This document shows, piece after piece, positions 45,536 through 55,224 of a stretch of 64,000 nt of DNA. Each line of letters begins with the position of its first letter. Position 1 is the first letter of the stretch. The notes under the pieces were generated by a model that ran no database searches, was not told where the DNA came from, and saw only the letters and a list, made by a program, of their open reading frames with translations. The stretch is from Psychrobacillus psychrotolerans (GTDB lineage Bacteria; Bacillota; Bacilli; Bacillales_A; Planococcaceae): contig NZ_FOXU01000006.1 in NCBI RefSeq assembly GCF_900115805.1, positions 1 through 64,000 of the forward strand, written 5' to 3'. The translations under genes and the position numbers were made by a program.

Positions 45536-46471
45536 ATGTCACATGTGACGACGAAAGATATAAAAGAGCATTTGAATCTCACATTAATAAGTGGGGAAGA
45601 AGGTATTGGACGTCACATTTCCATGAGTGATATTTCCAGACCAGGAATTGAAATTGCAGGTTACTTTACACATTATCCTTCAAATCGTATACAGCTTTTA
45701 GGAAAGACAGAGATTTCTTTTTTTGCTTTGCTACAGCCGAAAGAAAAAAGTGAACGAATGAGAAGACTTTGTGCACAAGATACACCGGTCATCATTGTCT
45801 CACACGGAATGGATGTACCGAAGGAGTTAATCGCTGCATCCAATGAAAGTTCGGTTCCTGTATTAACGACAAGTTTGCCTACTACAAGATTTTCTAGTAT
45901 GCTTACAAACTTTTTAGAAAGTAGGTTAGCGCCTTCAACTGCAGTACATGGGGTACTTGTAGATATTTATGGGGTTGGTGTGCTAATCACCGGGAAAAGT
46001 GGAGTCGGAAAAAGTGAAACGGCGTTAGAGTTAGTGAAAAGGGGTCACCGTTTAGTAGCGGATGATTGTGTAGAGATTAGACAAGAGGGCGAGGACACGC
46101 TAGTTGGAAGTGCGCCGCAGTTAATCGAGCATCTTTTAGAAATCCGCGGATTAGGTATTATCGACATAATGACCTTATTCGGAGCAAGTGCAATTCGGAG
46201 TTATAAGCGTATAACGCTTGTAATCGAATTAGAAATCTGGGATGAGAAAAAGACATATGATCGCCTAGGTCTAGAAGAAGAGAAAATGGAAATTATTAAT
46301 ACAGCAATTACGAAGTTAACTGTTCCAGTTCGCCCTGGTCGAAATATAGCAGTTATAATTGAAGTGGCAGCCATGAATCATCGATTGAAAAAAATGGGTG
46401 TAAATGCTGCGGAAGATTTCGCTAAACGTTTAAATGATGTTATAGAACAAAATACAGAAGTGGATTATTAA
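45536..46471 (+). CDS. hprK: HPr kinase/phosphorylase
   Basis: A 311-residue bifunctional enzyme that phosphorylates and dephosphorylates Ser46 of HPr and Crh, the trigger of carbon catabolite repression. Walker [10 protein letters not shown] is at about residues 153-161. The catalytic His in [10 protein letters not shown] lies before it, and the signature [20 protein letters not shown] is near 202-221. Its target Crh is coded in the same window (61295). ATG 45536 follows AAGGGAG. It begins the hprK-lgt-yvoD-ppaX-yvoF operon. Confidence 0.96.
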   Translation: MSHVTTKDIKEHLNLTLISGEEGIGRHISMSDISRPGIEIAGYFTHYPSNRIQLLGKTEISFFALLQPKEKSERMRRLCAQDTPVIIVSHGMDVPKELIAASNESSVPVLTTSLPTTRFSSMLTNFLESRLAPSTAVHGVLVDIYGVGVLITGKSGVGKSETALELVKRGHRLVADDCVEIRQEGEDTLVGSAPQLIEHLLEIRGLGIIDIMTLFGASAIRSYKRITLVIELEIWDEKKTYDRLGLEEEKMEIINTAITKLTVPVRPGRNIAVIIEVAAMNHRLKKMGVNAAEDFAKRLNDVIEQNTEVDY

Positions 46472-46494
46472 ATGATGCTTGAAGGGAGATACAT

Positions 46495-47304
46495 ATGAGT
46501 TTGTTACAAATAATTGATCCAGTAGCTTTTTCGCTAGGACCGTTATCAGTACGTTGGTATGGAGTAATCATTGCTCTAGGTATCGTATTAGCATTTTTCG
46601 TGGCACAAAAAGAAATGGTAAAACGAGGATTTCATCCGGATTATTTAACCGATTTACTTATTTGGGCGGTTCCCATTGCTATTCTTAGTGCGCGAATTTA
46701 CTATGTTATTTTTAAATGGGATTTCTATGGTCAAAACCCTGGCAAAATTATTGAAATTTGGAATGGTGGAATTGCCATTCATGGGGCGTTGATAGGATCG
46801 TTTATCACGGCCTATATTTTCACCAAAAAACGCGGCTCTTCTTTTTGGAAGGTTGCAGATATAGTAGCACCTAGTATTTTAATCGGTCAGGCTATTGGTC
46901 GGTGGGGAAATTTCATCAATCAAGAAGCTCATGGTGGAGAAGTAACGAGAACTTTCTTAGAAAATTTAATGCTTCCCAATTGGATTATTGAACAAATGTA
47001 TATAGATGGAAAATATTATCACCCAACTTTTTTATATGAATCCATTTGGAACTTTGTAGGCGTGATCATATTAATATTGCTTCGAAAAGTAAATTTACGT
47101 CGAGGGGAAATGGTGCTGTTTTATGCCGTGTGGTATTCTATTGGCCGATTCTTCATCGAAGGAATGCGTACGGACAGTCTCTATTTAATAGGGGAGTTGC
47201 GAACTGCACAGGTCGTTTCAATAGTGACCATTGTAGTTGCTCTAATTGTATTTATATATAGAAGAATGACAGTCAAACCTGTTGTTCATTATCAGGATAA
47301 GTAA
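46495..47304 (+). CDS. lgt: Prolipoprotein diacylglyceryl transferase
   Basis: A 269-residue membrane enzyme that moves diacylglycerol from phosphatidylglycerol to the lipobox Cys of preprolipoproteins. It has about seven hydrophobic segments and the Lgt signature [15 protein letters not shown] (about 139-153), with the essential His in IHGALIG near 98. The ATG at 46495 follows AAGGGAGA. Its order between hprK and yvoD is the usual one in Bacillus. Confidence 0.96.
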
Positions 47305-47319
47305 GAAAGCTGGGATAAG

Positions 47320-48258
47320 ATGGGGACGTTGAAAAACGGACTGTTAGCTGGTCTTAAAACAACATGGACATTAAGTAAAGTAATCTTCCCGATTACATTA
47401 ATTGTAGTGATTTTACAATATACTCCTGTTCTTCCTTGGATTATTGATTTCATCTCGCCGTTTATGGGGTTATTGGGACTTCGGGGAGAAGCAGCTATTC
47501 CTTTAGTGCTAGGAAACGCATTAAATTTATATGCCGGGATCGCAGGTATACTATCTTTGGAGTTAACTGTAAAAGAAGTTTTCATATTAGCGACAATGCT
47601 TTCCTTTTCACATAATATTTTCATTGAAACTGGAGTTGCCCTTCGCGTTGGAGTGAAATTATGGGTTGTTTTGGTTGTACGATTTGGTTTGGCAATCCTT
47701 TCTGCTGTCATTATTAATCTTGTGTGGCAAGGAGGCGGAGAGGTAGCAAAATATGGTGCGCTAAAAGTAAGTCAGCAAGTTCCTGATGGATGGGGAGAAA
47801 TTATTTTGCTTGGCTTACAGAAGGCCACGTTCGGTGTTATACAATTAGCGCTAATCGTTATACCATTAATGGTCATCATCCAATTTTTGAAAGACCGAAA
47901 TTACTTGCAAAAGTTCTCAGAAAAGCTAGCTCCCTTTACGAAAGTTATTGGCGTACAACCAAATGCTTCTCTTACACTTGTAGCAGGCCTGACGATTGGG
48001 CTTGCTTATGGCGCAGGTGTAATGATTCAAGCAGTGCAAGAGGATGGAGTTAGTAAAAAGGATGCAACATTGGTCTTTATATTCTTAGTGGCATGTCACG
48101 CAGTGGTCGAGGATACATTAATCTTTATACCATTAGGAATTCCAATATGGCCATTACTATTAATAAGATTAATAACCGCTTTCGTATTAACAATTGTAGT
48201 AGCTTATGTTTGGAGGAAAGCGGAGCAAAGTAAACATAAGGAAGTGGTAGTCCCGTGA
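47320..48258 (+). CDS. yvoD: Nucleoside-recognition (Gate) domain membrane protein YvoD
   Basis: A 312-residue membrane protein with about eight hydrophobic segments and two Gate-type repeats: GEAAIPLVLGNALNLYAGIAGI and SLTLVAGLTIGLAYGAGVMIQ. The role is unknown; relatives include spore-maturation proteins SpmA and SpmB. It overlaps ppaX by four bases (GTGA), so the two are coupled. The position is as in B. subtilis. Confidence 0.85.
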   Translation: MGTLKNGLLAGLKTTWTLSKVIFPITLIVVILQYTPVLPWIIDFISPFMGLLGLRGEAAIPLVLGNALNLYAGIAGILSLELTVKEVFILATMLSFSHNIFIETGVALRVGVKLWVVLVVRFGLAILSAVIINLVWQGGGEVAKYGALKVSQQVPDGWGEIILLGLQKATFGVIQLALIVIPLMVIIQFLKDRNYLQKFSEKLAPFTKVIGVQPNASLTLVAGLTIGLAYGAGVMIQAVQEDGVSKKDATLVFIFLVACHAVVEDTLIFIPLGIPIWPLLLIRLITAFVLTIVVAYVWRKAEQSKHKEVVVP

Positions 48259-48905
48259 AAAACTATAAAGCCCTACTTTTTGATTTAGACGGTACATTAT
48301 TAGATACGAACGAACTAATTATTGAATCTTTTTTACACGTATTAGGAGAAACATTTCCGGGGAAATATAGTCGGGAGCATGTGCTACCTTTTTTAGGTCC
48401 ACCATTATATGAAACATTTGATGGAATAGATCCAACATTAACGGAGACTTTAACTGCATCTTATCGTAAATGGAACCTAGAAAGACATGACCAGATGGTA
48501 GTACCGTTTGAAGGGGTCGTAGATACTTTACGACAACTAAAGCAGGATGGCTATAAAATGGCAATTGTTTCTACTAAAAGAAGAGAAATGATTGATCGAG
48601 GTCTCCAATTAATGGGGTGTGCAACATTATTTGATACGATTGTGGGATTCGAGGATGTTACGCATACAAAGCCAGACCCTGAGCCTATCCAAATAGCACT
48701 TCAAAGAATTGGAGCTAATAAGGAAGACGCCCTGATGATTGGCGACAACTTCCATGATATTGAAGGAGGGCAAAGAGCTGGTGTTGATACAGCAGCTGTA
48801 GCTTGGTCCATCAAAGGAGAAGCACACTTAGCTACTTTTAATCCTACTTATATGCTTCATCAAATGAGTGACCTACTAGATATAGTAAAAGGGCAGCATA
48901 TATGA
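48255..48905 (+). CDS. ppaX: Pyrophosphatase PpaX
   Basis: A 216-residue HAD phosphatase. FDLDGTLLDTNELI (about 9-22) holds the two catalytic Asp, IVSTKRR is motif 2, HTKPDPEPI gives the Lys of motif 3, and IGDNFHDIEGGQRAG is motif 4. PpaX hydrolyses the pyrophosphate formed when HPr kinase/phosphorylase dephosphorylates P-Ser-HPr, which explains its link to hprK. GTG 48255 overlaps yvoD, and the ATGA at its end overlaps yvoF. Confidence 0.92.
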   Translation: MKNYKALLFDLDGTLLDTNELIIESFLHVLGETFPGKYSREHVLPFLGPPLYETFDGIDPTLTETLTASYRKWNLERHDQMVVPFEGVVDTLRQLKQDGYKMAIVSTKRREMIDRGLQLMGCATLFDTIVGFEDVTHTKPDPEPIQIALQRIGANKEDALMIGDNFHDIEGGQRAGVDTAAVAWSIKGEAHLATFNPTYMLHQMSDLLDIVKGQHI

Positions 48906-49411
48906 GAAGGACCGAGCGTTATCCTGTAAAAGGTGCAAACTCTCTATGGCATGTATACGACACTGTTCCATTTTGGAAAGTGATGAAAAATTTTATCTTT
49001 ATACAGGCGGCTAGATATTCCCCATTTTTAAGTTGGAAGAACTTTTTCTATCGGACTTTTTTGAAAATGGAGGTAGGAAAGGAAACTTCTTTTGCTTTAA
49101 TGGTGATGGTGGATGTCATGTTCCCAGAGCGTATTAAAGTAGGCGACAATTCCATTATTGGCTACAATACGACAATTCTAGCACATGAATATTTGATCGA
49201 TGAATATCGTATCGGTGATGTCATAATTGGTAATCGAGTATTAATTGGTGCAAATACGACCATTTTACCTGGCATTACAATTGGAGATGACGCAATTGTT
49301 TCTGCGGCAACTCTCGTCAATGCCGATGTCCCAGAAGGATGCTTTGTTGGAGGAAACCCAATGCGCATTATCTATACAAAGGAACAAATGATAGAACGAA
49401 GTGAAAACTGA
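48902..49411 (+). CDS. yvoF: Acyltransferase with left-handed beta-helix (YvoF-like)
   Basis: A 169-residue acetyltransferase of the hexapeptide-repeat type. The repeats run from about residue 75 to 155 (IKVGDNSIIGYNTTI, VIIGNRVLIGANTTILPGITIGDDAIVSAATLV), ending with the typical VPEGCFVGGNPMRII. It is the last gene of the hprK operon in this arrangement; its acceptor is unknown. A hairpin at 49416 follows. Confidence 0.85.
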   Translation: MRRTERYPVKGANSLWHVYDTVPFWKVMKNFIFIQAARYSPFLSWKNFFYRTFLKMEVGKETSFALMVMVDVMFPERIKVGDNSIIGYNTTILAHEYLIDEYRIGDVIIGNRVLIGANTTILPGITIGDDAIVSAATLVNADVPEGCFVGGNPMRIIYTKEQMIERSEN

Positions 49412-49415
49412 TGGA

Positions 49416-49441
49416 AAGGCTATCCTATAATGGATAGCCTT
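49416..49441 (+). terminator. Hairpin after yvoF (duplicated at 49724)
   Basis: AAGGCTATCC and GGATAGCCTT pair around TATAAT. It lacks a T-run. The same stem with loop TATTTT and a proper T-run lies at 49724-49753, on the other side of the large palindromic repeat R3. Confidence 0.6.
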
Positions 49442-49453
49442 CAGTTTGACGAC

Positions 49454-49726
49454 AAAGGTATTTTTATAAATGGTTATGAAAGTAATAAATATTCATAAGG
49501 CTTTTATTCATCCTATTAAAAGTAAGATATTGAATACTCTATTGGAACTGTTTAGAAGGCAAGGTCCACCACGAAGACTCCAGTGGGATTAGCTTGAGCT
49601 GAAGACCCCGCAGGAACGTAGTGACGAGGAGGCTGAAGCCAATCCCACGGAAAGCGAAGTGGTGGGCCTTGCCGAGTTTAATATTCAACTCTATACATCT
49701 AAATTAAGTTTGTCTACAGTCTGAAG
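49454..49726. repeat. Large dispersed palindromic repeat, copy R3
   Basis: About 273 bases nearly identical to R1, including TATTTTTATAAA-type flanks, AAAGTAAGATATTGAATACT, the GGCAAGGTCCACCAC/GTGGTGGGCCTTGCC stem and the trailing ACAGTCTGAAG. It lacks R1's extra tip of about 65 bases. It is bounded on both sides by the same terminator stem, as though it had entered or copied a terminator. Confidence 0.8.
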
Positions 49727-49753
49727 GCTATCCTATTTTGGATAGCCTTTTTT
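49724..49753 (+). terminator. Terminator after R3
   Basis: AAGGCTATCC and GGATAGCCTT pair around TATTTT, followed by TTTT. It is probably the original terminator of the hprK-yvoF operon. Confidence 0.8.
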
Positions 49754-49768
49754 GTGTGTGGAAAATTT

Positions 49769-49865
49769 ACTATCCAACTAAAGGGCTCAAAATTCCAACT
49801 AAACATGCAAAAATTCCAACTACCCCCTTCAAAATTCCAACTACCAGCACCAAAATTCCAACTAA
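49769..49865 (+). repeat. Five-unit 21-bp TTCCAACTA array
   Basis: CCAACTA occurs with its first C at 49774, 49795, 49816, 49837 and 49858, exactly 21 bases apart each time. The last four units read AAAATTCCAACTA; the remaining bases of each unit vary (AGGGCTCAA, AACATGCAA, CCCCCTTCA, CCAGCACCA). Two DNA turns per unit would put all copies on one face of the helix. It lies between the terminator and the hisZ promoter. Confidence 0.75.
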
Positions 49866-49943
49866 ACAATCTCGCTCCTTATTACCACTGATAAATTCTC
49901 TCCACTAAAAATATCTCACTCAAAAAGAGGGAATACCAACAAG

Positions 49944-49972
49944 TTGACGAAATGGTTAAAATAGTATAAAAT
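49944..49972 (+). promoter_or_regulatory. Sigma-A promoter of the histidine operon
   Basis: TTGACG (49944-49949) and TAAAAT (49967-49972) are 17 bases apart. The leader to hisZ is only about 50 bases, too short for a T-box, and no leader peptide rich in His is seen. Confidence 0.55.
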
Positions 49973-50030
49973 TTTATTAATTCATCTTGTTAGTTCTCTA
50001 GTGTACTAAAGTATTTTTAGGAGTGGTAAT

Positions 50031-51212
50031 GTGAGCAAAATTCAAATGTTTGAAAAACCTCTGGGAATGAGAGATTCGTTTCCAGAAGTAAACGAACAAA
50101 AAGAATACATACGATTAACAGCAAGAGACTTTATACGAAGAAAAGGGTACGACTTTATAAAAACGCCATCCGTGGAGTATTTCGAAACAATAGGAAAGGC
50201 TTCCGCTATTGATGAATCATCTTTGTTTAAACTAGTAGACAACCAAGGCGAGATGCTAGTTTTACGTCCCGATATGACGACACCGATTGCTAGAATAGCA
50301 GCTTCTAAGTTATTGAAGGAAAAAAATCCATTACGCTTAGCGTACTATGCGGATGTATTTCGAGCACAACAGCGAGAAGGCGGAAGACCAGCAGAGTTTG
50401 AGCAGCTAGGACTCGAACTGATTGGGGATTTTAGTCCTTATGCTGATAGTGAAATAATTTATACAGCAATAGAACTGTTGAAGGATTTAGGAGTAGAAGG
50501 CTTCCGAATTACAATCGGTCACGCTGAAATTCTAACGGCTTTCTTGACAAACAACACGAATAATAATGAAGAAGTTGAATTGCTTAGACAACTTTTAGTT
50601 GAGAAGAATTTAGTAGGTTTCTCACAAATGTTAGAAAGCATGAACTTACTAGAAGAACAAAAAGATAGACTAAGTAAAATAATAGAATTTACAATCGATT
50701 CCAATGTATTTTCTGATTTCCGTCAATTCCTTAATGACGATCAACAATACTTAATTGATCAAGTGGAAGAACTTCAAGCTCTATTAGAATTCCAATTGAA
50801 TGACTTTTCGGTTGTCTCTTTTGATTTCTCTTTGGCAAGTCATATGAGCTATTACACAGGCATGCTGTTTGAGATTCATGCAGCAGGAAGTGGCTTCTCT
50901 ATTGGAAATGGTGGTCGATATGATGAGTTATTTAAACAGTTCAACGAAAAAGTAGGAGCTACTGGATTTGGTATCCGAGTAGATCGATTATTGGAAGTTT
51001 TACCGAAGCAACTAATGAAAGAAAAGCGCACACTTCTTTTATTTGATAAAGGCTCTTTTTCTAAAGCGAATGTGTTAGCGGAAGCTAGAAGAAATGCATC
51101 CGAATATGTGACACTGCAATACGCGGAGAGTGTAAGTGATATTGAAGCGTTTAAACAAATTTTCGATGAAGTCATTATCGTGTCCGAAGGTGGTTCTTTC
51201 CGTGAAGAATGA
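50031..51212 (+). CDS. hisZ: ATP phosphoribosyltransferase regulatory subunit
   Basis: A 393-residue HisRS-like protein that pairs with the short HisG to form the first enzyme of histidine synthesis. Class II motif 2 is visible as [32 protein letters not shown] (about 102-133), and motif 3-like [13 protein letters not shown] is near 293. It lacks a tRNA anticodon domain. The start is GTG 50031 behind AGGAGTGG. It begins the operon and overlaps hisG by 11 bases. Confidence 0.93.
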   Translation: MSKIQMFEKPLGMRDSFPEVNEQKEYIRLTARDFIRRKGYDFIKTPSVEYFETIGKASAIDESSLFKLVDNQGEMLVLRPDMTTPIARIAASKLLKEKNPLRLAYYADVFRAQQREGGRPAEFEQLGLELIGDFSPYADSEIIYTAIELLKDLGVEGFRITIGHAEILTAFLTNNTNNNEEVELLRQLLVEKNLVGFSQMLESMNLLEEQKDRLSKIIEFTIDSNVFSDFRQFLNDDQQYLIDQVEELQALLEFQLNDFSVVSFDFSLASHMSYYTGMLFEIHAAGSGFSIGNGGRYDELFKQFNEKVGATGFGIRVDRLLEVLPKQLMKEKRTLLLFDKGSFSKANVLAEARRNASEYVTLQYAESVSDIEAFKQIFDEVIIVSEGGSFREE

Positions 51213-51834
51213 ATTAACAATTGCAATGCCAAAAGGTCGTATTTTTGAAGAAGCATATAAACTATTTGTCCAAGCAGGATTTAACTTACCGGCCGAGATT
51301 GATGATTCTAGAAAGTTAATCGTAGAGGCTCCCGACGAGCGCATTCAATTCATATTGGCAAAACCGATGGATGTACCTGTATACGTTGAACATGGTGTAG
51401 CGGATATCGGTATTGCGGGCAAGGATGTTTTGCTAGAGCAGCATCGTGATGTCCATGAACTGTTAGATTTACAAATTAGTAATTGTTATATTGCTACTGC
51501 AGGTCTTCCGAACACAACGATGAACGATATTGCTCCACGTGTTGCTACAAAGTATCCTAGAATCGCAACAAACTTCTATAAGGAAAAAGGAGAGCAAGTC
51601 GAAATCATAGAGTTGAATGGATCGATTGAGCTGGCTCCAATGATCGGTCTTGCAGATCGCATTGTCGACATTGTTTCCACTGGACAGACTCTTAAGGAAA
51701 ATGGCTTAGTAGAATATGAAAAAATTGTACCCATTTCCTCGCGGTTGATCGTTAATCCGGTAAGCTACCGAGTAAAAAGTGAACGGATTAATGCTTTTAT
51801 TGCACAACTAAAAAATGAATTGAACAAAAGGTAG
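51202..51834 (+). CDS. hisG: ATP phosphoribosyltransferase catalytic subunit, short form
   Basis: A 210-residue enzyme joining ATP and PRPP. The start [18 protein letters not shown] region, [14 protein letters not shown] (about 70-83) and the PRPP loop [22 protein letters not shown] (about 145-166) are diagnostic. The short form needs HisZ, coded just before. I choose GTG 51202, eight bases after AAGGTGG, overlapping hisZ; ATG 51136 lies deep inside hisZ and would add 22 unusual residues. Confidence 0.93.
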   Translation: MKNELTIAMPKGRIFEEAYKLFVQAGFNLPAEIDDSRKLIVEAPDERIQFILAKPMDVPVYVEHGVADIGIAGKDVLLEQHRDVHELLDLQISNCYIATAGLPNTTMNDIAPRVATKYPRIATNFYKEKGEQVEIIELNGSIELAPMIGLADRIVDIVSTGQTLKENGLVEYEKIVPISSRLIVNPVSYRVKSERINAFIAQLKNELNKR

Positions 51835-51842
51835 GGAATCCT

Positions 51843-53126
51843 ATGAGAATAGAAAAGCTTACAAATACAATTTCATTATTGCGTTCGGTGGAACAAGCAA
51901 ATGCCGATCATTTAACGACAGTTCGTGAGGTAATTACGGATGTACGAAAAAATGGTGATCTAGCACTTTTTCGTTACACAGAAAAATGGGATGGCGCAAA
52001 ACTCACATCACTCAAAGTAACCAAAGAAGAGATGGACGAAGCGTATGCTAATTTTGATAGACAATTGATAGGTGATTTGGAAGAGGCAGCTGCTAATATT
52101 CGCGTATTTCATACAGAGCAGGTTCGCAAACAAATAGACTTTCCATTAGCTAACAATTCTTATATTCAATACAAAATTTCACCATTAGATGCGGTAGGTT
52201 TATATGTACCAGGTGGAACAGCTGCTTATCCTTCGTCGGTACTAATGAACGCAATACCTGCATTAGTAGCAGGAGTAGGCAGGGTGGTTATTGTATCACC
52301 ACCATCGAGTAATGGAAAACTACCTGATTCAGTATTAGTAGCAGCTCGTATAGCTGGCATTACCGAAATATATAAAGTTGGCGGTGCTCAAGCTATAGCG
52401 GCTTTGGCCTACGGTACTGAGTCGATAAGAGCGGTAGATAAGATTACGGGACCGGGAAATAGCTTTGTAGCACTTGCTAAAAGAGAAGTGTTTGGTAGAG
52501 TTGCAATCGATATGATAGCTGGTCCAAGTGAAATAACGATAATTGCAGATGAAACTGCCTATGCAGACGAAGTAGCAGCCGATCTTCTGGCGCAAGCAGA
52601 GCATGATCGATTTGCAAGCTCTGTTTTAATCACTACAAGTGAAACTCTGGCAGAACAAGTTTCCTCAGAAGTAGAAAGACAATTAAAGCTTCTTCCGAGA
52701 GAAGAAATTGCTCGTGCATCTATTGAAAACTTCGGATATATCTATATTGCAGAATCATTAGAACAAGCGGTAGATGCGGTTAATGAACTTGCACCAGAGC
52801 ATTTGGAAATTATTACAAAGCAACCAGAGGAACTCAGTAAAAAAATTAAGCATGCTGGAGCTATTTTCATCGGGAGATTCAGTAGTGAGCCAGTAGGTGA
52901 TTATTTTGCGGGTACCAATCATGTACTTCCGACAAATAGCACGGCAAGATTTTCAAGTGGATTATGTGTAGATGATTTTGTGAAGAAAACAAGTGTCGTC
53001 TACTATTCGAAAGAAATGTGGCAGGAGCAATACCCTAAAATTGCACGCTTAGCGAGACTAGAGCAACTAGAAGGGCATGCTAGGTCTGTAGAGTCAAGAA
53101 GTTGGGATAAGGGGGATTCGCAATGA
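51843..53126 (+). CDS. hisD: Histidinol dehydrogenase
   Basis: A 427-residue zinc enzyme catalysing the last two oxidations from histidinol to histidine. Visible are [17 protein letters not shown] (about 119-135), [15 protein letters not shown] (about 200-214), [14 protein letters not shown] (about 222-235), AEHD and the C-terminal [18 protein letters not shown] (about 360-377). Its stop overlaps the hisB start as ATGA. Confidence 0.96.
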   Translation: MRIEKLTNTISLLRSVEQANADHLTTVREVITDVRKNGDLALFRYTEKWDGAKLTSLKVTKEEMDEAYANFDRQLIGDLEEAAANIRVFHTEQVRKQIDFPLANNSYIQYKISPLDAVGLYVPGGTAAYPSSVLMNAIPALVAGVGRVVIVSPPSSNGKLPDSVLVAARIAGITEIYKVGGAQAIAALAYGTESIRAVDKITGPGNSFVALAKREVFGRVAIDMIAGPSEITIIADETAYADEVAADLLAQAEHDRFASSVLITTSETLAEQVSSEVERQLKLLPREEIARASIENFGYIYIAESLEQAVDAVNELAPEHLEIITKQPEELSKKIKHAGAIFIGRFSSEPVGDYFAGTNHVLPTNSTARFSSGLCVDDFVKKTSVVYYSKEMWQEQYPKIARLARLEQLEGHARSVESRSWDKGDSQ

Positions 53127-53719
53127 CAAACAAAAGAACGGCAAAAATAGAAAGAATGACGAACGAAACAAAAGTATGGGTTGAAATAGATTTAGATGGT
53201 GAAGGAAAAGCGGACATAGATACAGGAGTACCATTTATGGATCACATGCTAGATTTATTTACTAAGCATGGCTTATTTGATGCATCTATTAAAGCTAAGG
53301 GAGATACATATATTGATGATCACCATACGACAGAAGACATCGGTATTGTTCTAGGACAAGCGGTAAAAGAAGCATTAGGAGACAAAACAGGTATTAAACG
53401 CTATGGTAATGCCTTTGTACCAATGGATGATGCTTTAGCACAAGTAGTCATTGATATTTCGAATCGTCCACATTTAGAGTTTCGTGCACAGTTTCCAACT
53501 GAAAAAGTAGGGAATTTTGATACAGAACTTGTTCATGAATTTCTCTGGAAATTTGCCTTGGAGGCACGTATGAATGTACATGTAATCGTTCATTATGGTG
53601 CAAATACACATCATATAATTGAATCAATTTTCAAAGCATTAGCTCGAGCTATTGATGATGCTATTACAAAAGACGATCGAGTGAAGGGTGTTCCTTCTAC
53701 AAAAGGTCTACTTACATAA
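53123..53719 (+). CDS. hisB: Imidazoleglycerol-phosphate dehydratase
   Basis: A 198-residue manganese enzyme. The metal-binding repeats [13 protein letters not shown] (about 37-49), [15 protein letters not shown] (about 68-82) and [16 protein letters not shown] (about 162-177) are all present. It follows hisD directly. In most Bacillus operons hisH would come next; here hisA follows after 15 bases. Confidence 0.96.
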   Translation: MTNKRTAKIERMTNETKVWVEIDLDGEGKADIDTGVPFMDHMLDLFTKHGLFDASIKAKGDTYIDDHHTTEDIGIVLGQAVKEALGDKTGIKRYGNAFVPMDDALAQVVIDISNRPHLEFRAQFPTEKVGNFDTELVHEFLWKFALEARMNVHVIVHYGANTHHIIESIFKALARAIDDAITKDDRVKGVPSTKGLLT

Positions 53720-53734
53720 GAAGGAGAGAATAAT

Positions 53735-54475
53735 ATGACGTCGATTCAAGTTTACCCCGCAATTGATATGAAAGGTGGAAAATGTGTCCGCCTGTATCAG
53801 GGAGATTATGAGCAAGAAACCGTTTATGGAGATTCTCCATTCGATATGGCTAAGAAGTTTGCAGATGAAGGTGCTACATGGATTCATCTAGTGGATTTAG
53901 ATGGGGCAAAAGATGGTGAAAAAATTCATGCCGACGTAGTTATACGCATTGCAAAAGAGCTACCAGTTAGTGTACAAATTGGTGGAGGCATTCGTACGAA
54001 AGAAGACGTTTTATTTTATTTGAATAACGGTGTAAATAGGGTAATTATAGGAAGTCTTGCTATTTCACAACCGGACTTAGTAGTAGAGTTATTGGAAGAA
54101 TTCGGCGGTGACCGAATTGTCATTGGACTAGATGCAAAAGATGGCATGGTGGCTACACACGGGTGGCTAGAAACCTCTACGCAATCTGCCGTTGAGGTCG
54201 GTCAGTTTTTTGCTTCTAAAGGTGCCAAACACGTTATCTTTACGGATATTGCAACAGATGGAACGCTTCAAGGACCAAACTTACTGGCAAACAAAGAACT
54301 TGCTGAAGAAACGGGATTATCTATTATTGTATCGGGTGGGATTAGTTCGTTAGAAGATATTGCAGCCGTAGCAAAATTAGCGCAAACGACTACAGTTGCT
54401 GGTGTAATTACAGGTAAAGCATTGTACAATGAGCGGTTTACGCTTTCTGAAGCACTTCAAGAATCGATTAAATAA
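53735..54475 (+). CDS. hisA: ProFAR isomerase HisA
   Basis: A 246-residue (beta/alpha)8 barrel. YPAIDMKGGKCVRLYQGDY (about 7-25) with the catalytic first Asp, QIGGGIRT (about 80-87) and the second Asp in FTDIATDGTLQGPN (about 168-181) mark it as HisA and not HisF, whose first loop reads PCLDV. SD AAGGAGAG lies upstream. hisF is not found after it. Confidence 0.94.
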   Translation: MTSIQVYPAIDMKGGKCVRLYQGDYEQETVYGDSPFDMAKKFADEGATWIHLVDLDGAKDGEKIHADVVIRIAKELPVSVQIGGGIRTKEDVLFYLNNGVNRVIIGSLAISQPDLVVELLEEFGGDRIVIGLDAKDGMVATHGWLETSTQSAVEVGQFFASKGAKHVIFTDIATDGTLQGPNLLANKELAEETGLSIIVSGGISSLEDIAAVAKLAQTTTVAGVITGKALYNERFTLSEALQESIK

Positions 54476-54522
54476 GTAAATAACCATTCGGTAATATCGA
54501 ATGAAAGAGGAGTAAAACTATC

Positions 54523-55149
54523 ATGACTAATTTAACATTTGATGAAAAAGGTTTAATACCTGTAATTGTGCAACACGCGATGACAAGAGAAGTATTAACT
54601 CTTGCGTATATGAATGAGGAAGCTTATGCAAAAACGGTAGAAACCGGAGAAGTATGGTTTTTTAGCCGTAGCAGACAGGAACTTTGGCATAAGGGCGAAA
54701 CTTCGGGAAATACGCAAAAAGTAGTTTCTATTAAGACAGACTGTGACTCGGATGCATTAGTAGTAGAAGTACTGCCAGCGGGACCTGCTTGTCATACTGG
54801 AGAAGATACATGCTTCCATAAGACAGTAGAGAAAATGGATGACACGGTAGGCTTTAATGCAATCTCCTCTCTTATTAATGTTATCGAAGAAAGACAGCAG
54901 TCGATGCCAGAAGGTGCGTATACAACGTACTTATTTGAAAAGGGTGTAGATAAAATTTGTAAAAAAGTGGGGGAAGAGGCATCTGAAGTTATTATTGCTT
55001 CCAAAAATAATGATGGAGAAGAACTGAAGTGGGAAGCGGCAGATCTTCTATATCATTTACTAGTTCTTTTACAAAACCAACAAGTCAGTTTCTATGACTT
55101 ACTGCAAGTATTACAGAAGAGACATGAAGCCAAAGCAGATAAAAAATAA
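54523..55149 (+). CDS. hisI: Bifunctional PR-AMP cyclohydrolase / PR-ATP pyrophosphatase
   Basis: A 208-residue fused HisIE protein. The N-terminal half has the cyclohydrolase motifs WFFSRSRQELWHKGETSGN (about 46-64), DCDSDALVV and CHTG..CF zinc residues. The C-terminal part (about 120-205) has the pyrophosphohydrolase helix KKVGEEASEVIIASK and EAADLLYHLLVLL. It is the last gene of the operon, with a 47-base gap before it and a terminator after it. Confidence 0.95.
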   Translation: MTNLTFDEKGLIPVIVQHAMTREVLTLAYMNEEAYAKTVETGEVWFFSRSRQELWHKGETSGNTQKVVSIKTDCDSDALVVEVLPAGPACHTGEDTCFHKTVEKMDDTVGFNAISSLINVIEERQQSMPEGAYTTYLFEKGVDKICKKVGEEASEVIIASKNNDGEELKWEAADLLYHLLVLLQNQQVSFYDLLQVLQKRHEAKADKK

Positions 55150-55178
55150 ATATATGTGATATACTGAAGAATATACTA

Positions 55179-55212
55179 ATAAGGGACGTTTTTAACGTTC
55201 CTTATTATTTTT
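55179..55212 (+). terminator. Terminator of the his operon
   Basis: AATAAGG.ACGTT pairs with AACGT.CCTTATT, followed by ATTTTT. It ends only a few bases before the ribosome site of the next gene. Confidence 0.8.
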
Positions 55213-55224
55213 CGGAGGATTATA

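Noticed and set aside
49769-49865. CRISPR array
   Set aside because: The unit is only 21 bases with about 8-9 variable bases, there are no cas genes, and spacers are far too short.
49880-50030. T-box or His-rich leader peptide before hisZ
   Set aside because: The leader after the predicted promoter is about 50 bases, with no T-box sequence or His codon run.
55150-55178. hisF fragment after hisI
   Set aside because: No residual coding similarity was found between hisI and the terminator; the gene is absent rather than broken.
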